A stretch of DNA of 6,143 bases, from NCBI GenBank assembly GCA_017438675.1, contig JAFRUW010000021.1:1-6143 (forward strand), given 5' to 3'. This DNA is from Oscillospiraceae bacterium (GTDB lineage: Bacteria; Bacillota; Clostridia; Oscillospirales; Oscillospiraceae). Of the stretch, positions 1 through 4,729 are shown piece after piece (the first letter of the stretch is position 1; each line of letters begins with the position of its first letter). The position numbers and the translations under genes are program-made. Below the pieces are notes generated by a model that was given only the letters and a program-made list of their open reading frames with translations, was not told the DNA's origin and made no database searches.

Positions 1-849
1 GGGATCTATGTATTCCACGTTATTTGGAACGGTTAATGTTTCAAGGGAGGAGCAGTTTCTGAAGGCGCCTTCGAGAATCCATGTGAGCTTCTCGGGAAGT
101 GTGACGCTTTTAAGGTTGGTGCAGTCGGCAAACACAAACTCCTGAATACAATCCAGATTTTTGGGAAGCGTGACGCTTGTGAGGGATGTGCAGCCCTCAA
201 AGGAGTTCTGACCGATCTCCGTCACGGTGTCCGGGATGGTGACGGAGGTCAGCCCGCTGCAGAGGGCGAAGCCGTCGGTATACTCTCCGATCCTTGTCAC
301 CCCCTCGGGGATCACATAATCGCCGCTAAGGCCGCCGGGAGCCGTTTTAAGTACGGTTTTGTCCTTGCTGTACAGAACGCCCCGGGAGTCGCTTGAATAG
401 TTGGGATTCTCCGGGTCCACATTTATAGCCTCAAGCTCGGTGCAGCCGTGGAAAACGCCCCATTCGATCTGGGTAACGCTTGCGGGGATGTTTACTGCCT
501 TCAGGGAGGGGCAGTACTCAAAGGCCCGGGACTCGATGGTTTTCACTCCCTCGGGAATGATGACCTCCTCAAGGGACGTGCAGTATTCAAAAGTCCCGAG
601 CTGAACAGTTTCCAGTGCGGAAGGGAGCCGGACCGATTTCAGTGAACTGCAGTTTGAAAAAGCCCAGCGATCAATATATGTCACACCGTCGGGGATGTCT
701 ATTGCGGCAAGAGAAGAACAGCCGCGGAAGGATTCATAGCCTATCTTTGTAACGCTGTCCGGAATTACGATCTCGGTCATGTTGGAGCAGTTCCAGAAGA
801 CCATGGCGCCGATGGAGGTTATGCCGTCCTCAATGATGACCTTTTTGAT
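1..849 (-). repeat. LRR module 2: at least eleven LRR_5 repeats with a GVLY insert
   Basis: Residues 666-948 hold six 23-residue repeats, a 38-residue insert (804-841, containing GVLYSKDKTVLK), then four full repeats and the first 15 residues of a fifth, cut by the window edge. The insert has the same length as that in module 1 but follows repeat six rather than five. The repeats are clearly diverged from module 1, so the duplication is not recent. Confidence 0.87.
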
Positions 850-2844
850 CCTGTTTCTGTTGAGAATAGCGTCACGGTTGCTGTCCCCTGTTTCGTCCCG
901 TGTCTCCCAGACGTGCTCCCAATATCTGTAATCCATGGTGGCATACGAATAGTCCTTCATTTCGCCCTGGCCGGAGAGGGTGAGAGTGCCGTCCTCGGTG
1001 AGGATCCAGCTGATGTTGTCGCCCAGCTTGCCCACTGCCACCGCATGGTTGAGGGCTTCTGACAGGTATCCGAGCTTCAGCAGATCCTGGCTGTTAACCA
1101 CGATCCTGACCGTGGCGTAATCGGTCTTCACAGAACCGGTAAAGCACACGCGGTCTGTATACATATCGAAACCCACGCCGTCAAAGGTGCAGTCCGCGAT
1201 CTTTTCCCTGTCGTATTCATGGTCGGGCTTGTTGAAGAAGTACGTAAACTGGTTTTTGACACCGTTCACCGTACATACAAGGTCAAGCTTGTTGCCCAGG
1301 TCGTTGTATGTGGCGCCGGAGCCCGTGATCTCCCCGCCGAAGAGCTCCTCATCGGGGAAACGGCAATCCCGCATTTTCGCAGCAATGCTCTGCAGCTTTT
1401 CCTTTGCCGCGGACGCAGCCTCGGGGTGCTTTGCGGTAAATGAGGCGCAGTATTCATCGGTAAAGTCTTCCCTGTTTGCAAATTCAAGCAGCTCGTCACA
1501 GCTGTAAAACACCAGCGACAAATCTGTCACGTCACCGGTGGGGATGCCCTCATCGGGATCGTAGGATTTCCATGTGATATCGGCGTCCTTATAATCCAGC
1601 TCTATGTAGTACGGCCAGCTGTAGTACTCGTCGCCGGAAACATTGGTGGGGTAATAAGCCGTCGCGGCGACATTGATGAAAGCACCGGTATCCAGTATTC
1701 TGCTGATATATCCGCAGAATATAACAGTGGTGAGGGAAGTGCAGTTTTTAAACGCCCATGAGTCAACGGATTCTACAGACTTGGGGATGACGATGCTCTT
1801 AAGTGATGTGCAGCCGTTGAACAGGCCGCCGGATATCTCACTTGTCCTTTCGGACAGTTTCACATCGGTCAGGGAAGTGCATCCCACAAAAACAGCGCTG
1901 TCAAGGTTGAAAACGCTGTCGGGGACAGTGACGCTCTTCAGCGATGAGCAGTCACAAAAAGCCTCGCGCAAGATGTTATTTACACTGTCGGGGATAATGG
2001 CGTATTCAAGGGACGTGCAGCCGTAGAATGTGTATTCATCTATCGTTCTGAGCCCTTGGGGGAGCTCGACCCCGGTGAGTTTGGTACAGTTAAAGAAGGC
2101 GGCGGTATCAATGGTTTTTACGGTGTCCGGGATCGTATAATTCCCGGAAATCGACCGGAGAGCCATAATAAGTCTGCTTTTGCCGGCGTTGTACAGCACG
2201 CCCTTTTCATCGGCGCAGAAATACGGGCTGTCTTTATCCACTGTTATTTCGATGAGACTTTCGCAGTCCCCGAATACACCGGTCCCGATCTCTGAAACAC
2301 TTGCGGGGATACTGACGCTTTTTATGGATGTGCACCCGGAAAACGCGCCATCCTCTATGGTCGTGACATTGGGAGGAATAACAAAGCCCGTCAGTCCGGA
2401 GCAGTCGTTAAAGGCGTATTCTTCAATCAATGTCACGCTGTCGGGAATGGTTATGCTTTTGAGGGAAGTACATGTGCTGAAAGCACTGCGCCCAATAACT
2501 GTAATAGTATCCGGAATCGAAACGCTTGTCAGCTCCTGACAGTGACTGAAAGCGTATCTTCCCACAGAGGTAACGCCCTTTTCGATAATGACCGTCTTTA
2601 CCTGCTGGCGTTCTTCATAAGGGTATACCTGATATGTTCTCCAGGGGGCGGCGCTCCACTGATATGACGTCATGGGACCGGTGCCGGAGATGGTGAGGGT
2701 GCCGTCGTCCGTCAGCTTCCAGGTCACGTTTTCGCCGCATTCTCCTTTGGCGACAACCCTCGCCGCCAAAGCTGAGGCGGGAATAAGCGATACCGCCATC
2801 ACGATACAAACCAACAGTGCGAGTAGCTTTTTTATCCTTTTCAT
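1..2844 (-). CDS. Secreted BspA-like leucine-rich-repeat (LRR_5) protein, 3' end outside window
   Basis: The minus-strand frame is open without a stop from the ATG at 2844 to the left edge (948 codons), so the C-terminus is missing. The start is supported by AAAGGAGA six bases upstream and a Sec signal peptide at residues 1-27 (MKRIKK, a hydrophobic stretch, then ASALA before A28). Next come a cap motif (34-58), an LRR module (82-399), an unassigned segment (about 429-603), a second cap (605-629) and a second LRR module (666-948 and beyond). Repeats are about 23 residues, of the form LxSVxIPDSVTxIxxxAFxxCTS, the LRR_5/BspA (Treponema pallidum LRR) type. Proteins of this family are exported and often implicated in adhesion or host and matrix contact; the ligand here cannot be read from sequence. 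No lipobox is seen, and any cell-wall anchor would lie in the missing part. It is transcribed divergently from the sigma-factor gene. The family call is firm; the function is not. Confidence 0.93.
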   Translation of the reverse strand, partial: MKRIKKLLALLVCIVMAVSLIPASALAARVVAKGECGENVTWKLTDDGTLTISGTGPMTSYQWSAAPWRTYQVYPYEERQQVKTVIIEKGVTSVGRYAFSHCQELTSVSIPDTITVIGRSAFSTCTSLKSITIPDSVTLIEEYAFNDCSGLTGFVIPPNVTTIEDGAFSGCTSIKSVSIPASVSEIGTGVFGDCESLIEITVDKDSPYFCADEKGVLYNAGKSRLIMALRSISGNYTIPDTVKTIDTAAFFNCTKLTGVELPQGLRTIDEYTFYGCTSLEYAIIPDSVNNILREAFCDCSSLKSVTVPDSVFNLDSAVFVGCTSLTDVKLSERTSEISGGLFNGCTSLKSIVIPKSVESVDSWAFKNCTSLTTVIFCGYISRILDTGAFINVAATAYYPTNVSGDEYYSWPYYIELDYKDADITWKSYDPDEGIPTGDVTDLSLVFYSCDELLEFANREDFTDEYCASFTAKHPEAASAAKEKLQSIAAKMRDCRFPDEELFGGEITGSGATYNDLGNKLDLVCTVNGVKNQFTYFFNKPDHEYDREKIADCTFDGVGFDMYTDRVCFTGSVKTDYATVRIVVNSQDLLKLGYLSEALNHAVAVGKLGDNISWILTEDGTLTLSGQGEMKDYSYATMDYRYWEHVWETRDETGDSNRDAILNRNRIKKVIIEDGITSIGAMVFWNCSNMTEIVIPDSVTKIGYESFRGCSSLAAIDIPDGVTYIDRWAFSNCSSLKSVRLPSALETVQLGTFEYCTSLEEVIIPEGVKTIESRAFEYCPSLKAVNIPASVTQIEWGVFHGCTELEAINVDPENPNYSSDSRGVLYSKDKTVLKTAPGGLSGDYVIPEGVTRIGEYTDGFALCSGLTSVTIPDTVTEIGQNSFEGCTSLTSVTLPKNLDCIQEFVFADCTNLKSVTLPEKLTWILEGAFRNCSSLETLTVPNNVEYIDP
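958..1032 (-). other. Second cap motif, opening LRR module 2
   Basis: Residues 605-629 contain LGDNISWIL followed by DGTLTLSGQGEM, a second copy of the cap found at residues 34-58 with 25 residues in each. The Cys of copy one is replaced by Leu. Finding the cap in mid-protein shows that the whole cap plus LRR unit is present twice. A longer linker (about 36 residues) separates this cap from the first repeat than in module 1 (about 23). Confidence 0.8.
1036..1560 (-). other. Unassigned central segment between the two LRR modules
   Basis: Residues about 429-603 are not leucine-rich repeats and I do not recognise a domain. The first half is acidic and probably helical, with EEL/AAK-type stretches around residues 450-500. 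The second half (about 505-600) alternates polar and hydrophobic residues and has TFDGVGFDMY and TVRIVVNSQDLLKL, which suggests a small beta-rich fold. It directly follows the ITW end motif of module 1 and directly precedes the second cap. Confidence 0.6.
1648..2601 (-). repeat. LRR module 1: twelve LRR_5 repeats with a GVLY insert
   Basis: Residues 82-399 hold five 23-residue repeats, a 38-residue insert (197-234, containing GVLYNAGKSRLI), then seven more repeats. The last repeat runs into ATAYYP, followed by DITWKSY. An ATAYYP then ITW ending is, from what I know of clostridial LRR_5 proteins, a usual close of such a module. Almost every repeat ends in C-T-S, C-S-S or a close variant, which gives a cysteine ladder. 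Confidence 0.88.
2671..2745 (-). other. N-terminal cap motif of LRR module 1
   Basis: Residues 34-58 contain CGENVTWKL followed by DGTLTISGTGPM, the beta-strand motif (G-x-C-G-x-N-x-T-W-x-L, then D-G-T-L-T-I-S-G-x-G-x-M) that precedes LRR_5 arrays in many Firmicutes proteins. It lies directly after the mature N-terminus. Confidence 0.8.
2764..2844 (-). other. Signal peptide of the LRR protein
   Basis: Residues 1-27 have a basic N-region (MKRIKK), a hydrophobic core rich in L, V, I and A, and a small-residue C-region ending A-L-A. Cleavage by type I signal peptidase is predicted between A27 and A28. The single Cys at residue 13 sits inside the hydrophobic core and is not in a lipobox, so a lipoprotein is unlikely. 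Confidence 0.85.
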
Positions 2845-2904
2845 TTGTTTTCTCCTTTCGCGCAGGCAAAACGACTGTGTTTTGATAGCCCGAAAAACGA
2901 TTTG

Positions 2905-2933
2905 ATTATATTACAGATCGCGCCCGCAGTCAA
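2905..2933 (-). promoter_or_regulatory. Sigma-A-type promoter of the LRR gene
   Basis: On the minus strand, TTGACT (2928-2933) is followed by exactly 17 bases and then a perfect TATAAT (2905-2910). This predicts a start near 2898 and a leader of about 54 bases before the ATG at 2844. The -35 box sits inside a 13-bp dyad (2927-2939). Confidence 0.8.
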
Positions 2934-2939
2934 AGACTG
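2927..2939. promoter_or_regulatory. 13-bp dyad overlapping the -35 box of the LRR promoter
   Basis: CAGTC-AAA-GACTG is a perfect 5-3-5 inverted repeat covering the TTGACT -35 element (2928-2933). A protein bound here would compete with RNA polymerase, so it is a candidate operator. The evidence is symmetry and position only. Confidence 0.4.
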
Positions 2940-2951
2940 AAAACCGGTATT
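2940..2951. repeat. 12-bp direct repeat AAAACCGGTATT, copy 1
   Basis: It is identical to 3013-3024 and centred on the palindrome ACCGGT. It lies immediately upstream of the -35 region of the LRR promoter (about -42 to -53 from the predicted start), a normal place for an activator site. No regulator is identified. Confidence 0.45.
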
Positions 2952-3005
2952 GGGCGGGGCACCGTGCGAATCGTCGTCTTTGCGTTGTTTTGCTTATTTA
3001 ATATA

Positions 3006-3031
3006 TGTCCGCAAAACCGGTATTCTGGACA
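3006..3031. repeat. AAAACCGGTATT copy 2 within a larger dyad
   Basis: The second copy of the 12-mer (3013-3024) is framed by TGTCC (3006-3010) and GGACA (3027-3031). These arms share the symmetry centre of the inner ACCGGT (3016-3021), giving a 26-base nested dyad with 10 of 13 positions paired. Copy 1 lacks the outer arms. It could be a regulator site in the divergent control region. Confidence 0.45.
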
Positions 3032-3039
3032 CAAAAAAC

Positions 3040-3059
3040 TGATATTTTTAAAAATATCA
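3040..3059. repeat. 20-bp perfect AT-rich palindrome
   Basis: TGATATTTTTAAAAATATCA is a perfect palindrome without a loop, about 30 bases upstream of the -35 box of the sigma-factor promoter. It may act as an operator or as a bendable, UP-like AT tract. Perfect palindromes of A/T are easier to obtain by chance than GC-rich ones. Confidence 0.4.
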
Positions 3060-3086
3060 AATAATAAAAATAATTCAAATTTTCTC

Positions 3087-3115
3087 TTGAAATGCACAAA
3101 TAATTCGTTTATACT
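3087..3115 (+). promoter_or_regulatory. Sigma-A-type promoter of the ECF sigma/anti-sigma unit
   Basis: TTGAAA (3087-3092), 17 bases, then TATACT (3110-3115) predicts a start near 3122 and a leader of about 67 bases. It also argues that the in-frame codons upstream of 3189 are not translated. It does not resemble an ECF-type promoter (GAAC in the -35 region, CGT in the -10 region), so there is no visible sign of autoregulation here. Confidence 0.72.
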
Positions 3116-3143
3116 GTGCGCAAAAGAGCACAAAACAGACATC

Positions 3144-3167
3144 CCGGGTTTTGTGAGCAAAACCCGG
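3144..3167 (+). promoter_or_regulatory. 10-bp leader hairpin just upstream of the sigma-factor ribosome site
   Basis: CCGGGTTTTG and CAAAACCCGG form a perfect 10-bp stem around a TGAG loop. It falls in the predicted leader, ending 8 bases before the AGGAA ribosome site (3176-3180). There is no U-tract on either side, so it is not an intrinsic terminator. It could tune translation or mRNA stability, or be a DNA operator. Confidence 0.6.
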
Positions 3168-3175
3168 AAACAGAT

Positions 3176-3180
3176 AGGAA
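3176..3180 (+). promoter_or_regulatory. Ribosome-binding site that sets the sigma-factor start
   Basis: AGGAA lies eight bases before the ATG at 3189. The frame is open further upstream to an ATG at 2964, but that stretch is AT-rich, contains the predicted promoter and dyads, and encodes no sigma-like sequence. This weak-to-moderate site therefore decides the start. Confidence 0.65.
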
Positions 3181-3188
3181 AAAGCATC

Positions 3189-3683
3189 ATGATTCTGAAC
3201 GGCGAACAGCAAAAATTAATAGCCGGACTTTACACGGATATGTACGATCAGTTGTTCGCGTACGGGTTGGGTATCCTGAGGAACCGTCAGCAGACCGAGG
3301 AGGCGATACAGGACGCCTTCCGTATTGCCTGTGCCAAGGCGGACAGCCTGACGGCCAGCGAAAACAGACGGGGCTGGATAATGAACACGTTTAAATATGT
3401 CATACAGAACATGATCCGCTCCAACGCCAGAATAAGCCGGATGATGATAAACGCCTCGTCCATTGAGGATATGGCACTTGCCGCCCCCGATGACGGGCTG
3501 GAGCTCAAAGCGGCATGCTCGGATATACTCAATGCCGAGGACTACAGGCTCCTTGAAATGCTCGCCCTGGAAAAGTATTCTGTACTGGACGCTTCGGAGG
3601 AGCTGGGGATCACGCTGGAAGCATGCTACAAGAGGTTCCAGAGGGCGAGGGCAAAGCTGAGAAAAAAGCTTGAGGAGCAGTAG
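3189..3683 (+). CDS. ECF-type RNA polymerase sigma factor (sigma-70 family)
   Basis: A 164-residue protein, of usual length for an ECF sigma factor, that would direct RNA polymerase to a small regulon. Residues about 11-78 match sigma region 2: LYTDMYDQLFAYGLGILRN, then EEAIQDAFRIACAKA (the usual 'ED..QD.F..A' block) and NRRGWIMNTFKYVIQNMIRS. Residues about 113-163 match region 4, with a helix-turn-helix at 131-158 (SVLDASEELGITLEACYKRF) and a basic tail, RARAKLRKKLEE. A short linker joins them; there is no region 1 or 3, as expected. The start at 3189 is chosen over in-frame 2964 because the extra 75 codons cover the promoter and have no sigma homology. The DUF4367-type membrane gene follows after 56 bases without a convincing terminator, which suggests one operon and a sigma/anti-sigma pair. 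The inducing signal and the regulon are unknown. Confidence 0.85.
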   Translation: MILNGEQQKLIAGLYTDMYDQLFAYGLGILRNRQQTEEAIQDAFRIACAKADSLTASENRRGWIMNTFKYVIQNMIRSNARISRMMINASSIEDMALAAPDDGLELKAACSDILNAEDYRLLEMLALEKYSVLDASEELGITLEACYKRFQRARAKLRKKLEEQ

Positions 3684-3739
3684 AAACGGTGTCCACAAAT
3701 GACCGTGTTTGTACATATTTTAAATGAGGAGGTGTTAAG

Positions 3740-4576
3740 ATGGCCGAATCTCCGGATATGAATATGTCCCGGTTCGACGGGATGAGCACAGAGAAGCTGA
3801 AGGATATACTGTATCAGGATTTCTTCCTGCAGGATAAAGAGGGATACAGCGCAGACGAGATACTGTATATCTCCGGACTGGTGGCGAAACGGGAAAAAAC
3901 GACCCCGGGGCAGGAGTATCCCGACGCCGGGGACGAGTGGAAAGTCTTTGTTGAAAAGTACCTGCCGACGGCGGGGGAGAAATCCCTCTACGGCGACGAC
4001 GCGACGGTGATGGCCGATCAGGAAAGTGCCGACATCGGGAAAAGACGCAGGACTCCCCGTGTTTTGCTGATTGCCGCGGTGCTTGCCGCCCTTCTGACCG
4101 TCTTTACAGTGACCGCCTATGCCCTTGGGTACGCTCCCTTTAAGGCTGTCGCCACATGGACAAAGGACCTTTTCGGATTTACGACGGAAGACCCGGAAGC
4201 AGCCGGGATGCAGGCAGAGATGGATAAAATCGGAATAACGGAGTTCAGTGCGCCGAAATACCTTCCGGAAGGCTTTGAACAGACAGGGCTGGATTCCATT
4301 GACATGGGCTACTACAGTTATCTCATCGCCTTCTATAAGGACTCCTCACACGTCGTTGCGATAACGGCTGTACAGCATTTTGATGACACCCACCTCATCC
4401 ATTATCAGAAGGATGAGGCTCCGCCGGAGGTTATAGAGAGGGACGAAACGGAGTATTATTGTTTCACAAATGACGGTCATAACGTGGCAGTATGGATAAA
4501 GAACGGCGTCGAATACGGCGTATCCTCGGATCTGAGCAGGGAAGAAGTGCTGAAAATCGCTTTTTCCATGTCGTGA
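3740..4576 (+). CDS. Single-pass membrane protein with DUF4367-like domain, probable anti-sigma factor
   Basis: A 278-residue protein preceded by a strong AGGAGGTG (3727-3734). Residues 1-106 should be cytoplasmic. They include STEKLKDILYQDF and DEILYISGLVAKRE, close to the N-terminal pattern I know from clostridial DUF4367 proteins encoded beside ECF sigma factors. A basic KRRRTPR (101-107) leads into one membrane helix (about 107-130, ending TVTAYALGYA). Residues 131-278 would be outside the cell. From YLPEGFEQTG (about 174) to the end they fit DUF4367, including VAVWIKNGVEYGVSS and the closing LSREEVLKIAFSM. There is no zinc-binding HxxxCxxC anti-sigma motif, so any binding to the sigma factor would use another N-terminal fold. 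The inferred role is to hold the sigma factor at the membrane until an envelope signal is sensed. The domain call is good; the anti-sigma role rests on gene order and family habit. Confidence 0.78.
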   Translation: MAESPDMNMSRFDGMSTEKLKDILYQDFFLQDKEGYSADEILYISGLVAKREKTTPGQEYPDAGDEWKVFVEKYLPTAGEKSLYGDDATVMADQESADIGKRRRTPRVLLIAAVLAALLTVFTVTAYALGYAPFKAVATWTKDLFGFTTEDPEAAGMQAEMDKIGITEFSAPKYLPEGFEQTGLDSIDMGYYSYLIAFYKDSSHVVAITAVQHFDDTHLIHYQKDEAPPEVIERDETEYYCFTNDGHNVAVWIKNGVEYGVSSDLSREEVLKIAFSMS

Positions 4577-4587
4577 CAAAGACAATG

Positions 4588-4603
4588 ACCCGCAAAAGCG
4601 GGT
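4588..4603. repeat. Small hairpin after the anti-sigma gene
   Basis: ACCCGC-AAAA-GCGGGT forms a 6-bp GC-rich stem with a four-base loop, starting 11 bases after the stop at 4576. No T-run follows, so it is not a classical terminator. It may protect the mRNA 3' end or act with the larger hairpin that follows. Confidence 0.5.
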
Positions 4604-4611
4604 GAACCGTA

Positions 4612-4659
4612 TCGCTCCCGCAAGATGCACATGGGGGAATACACATCTTGCGGGGGCGA
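4612..4659. repeat. 16-bp inverted repeat with 16-base loop, no U-tract
   Basis: The left arm (4612-4627) and right arm (4644-4659) pair over 16 positions; the only non-Watson-Crick pair on the plus strand is a U-G wobble (4616/4655). The loop is 4628-4643. It lies between the anti-sigma stop and the shared terminator. Neither side carries a T-run, so it is not an intrinsic terminator on either strand. It could be an RNA processing or stability structure, a small-RNA hairpin or a dispersed repeat. Confidence 0.6.
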
Positions 4660-4685
4660 CAGGCGTTTGCCCGCTGTAAAAGAAC

Positions 4686-4718
4686 AAAAAAACGCGCACC
4701 GGTTTCGGTGCGCGTTTT
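4686..4718. terminator. Bidirectional intrinsic terminator between the anti-sigma gene and purA
   Basis: ACGCGCACCG (4692-4701), loop GTTT, and CGGTGCGCGT (4706-4715) form a perfect 10-bp GC-rich stem. On the minus strand it is followed by seven Ts (complement of 4686-4692), an excellent end for purA, whose stop is about 14 bases upstream. On the plus strand only four Ts follow (4715-4718), so termination of the sigma operon here is probably weaker. Confidence 0.88.
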
Positions 4719-4729
4719 GCGTCTTACGA

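Noticed and set aside
1673..2539. Plus-strand ORFs at 1673-2026 and 2180-2539 with periodic sequence
   Set aside because: Their periodicity is the mirror of the 69-base LRR repeats on the minus strand. No ribosome sites or recognisable domains were seen.
2964..3188. 75-codon in-frame N-terminal extension of the sigma factor (ATG at 2964)
   Set aside because: The stretch covers the predicted sigma-A promoter, the AT palindrome and the leader hairpin, and encodes Asn/Lys-rich sequence unlike a sigma factor. The ATG at 3189 has a ribosome site and gives the normal family length.
2930..3190. 86-codon minus-strand ORF in the divergent intergenic region
   Set aside because: There is no ribosome-binding site before its ATG, it has Phe/Leu/Lys-rich AT-driven composition, and it overlaps both promoters and several dyads.
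3686..3706. ACGGT/ACCGT hairpin between the sigma and anti-sigma genes as a terminator
   Set aside because: It has only five base pairs around an 11-base loop, and the T-rich tail is broken. It is too weak to separate the two genes into different transcripts.
3216..3716. 166-codon minus-strand ORF opposite the sigma factor
   Set aside because: It is antisense to a clear sigma-70 family gene, has no recognisable domain and shows no ribosome site.
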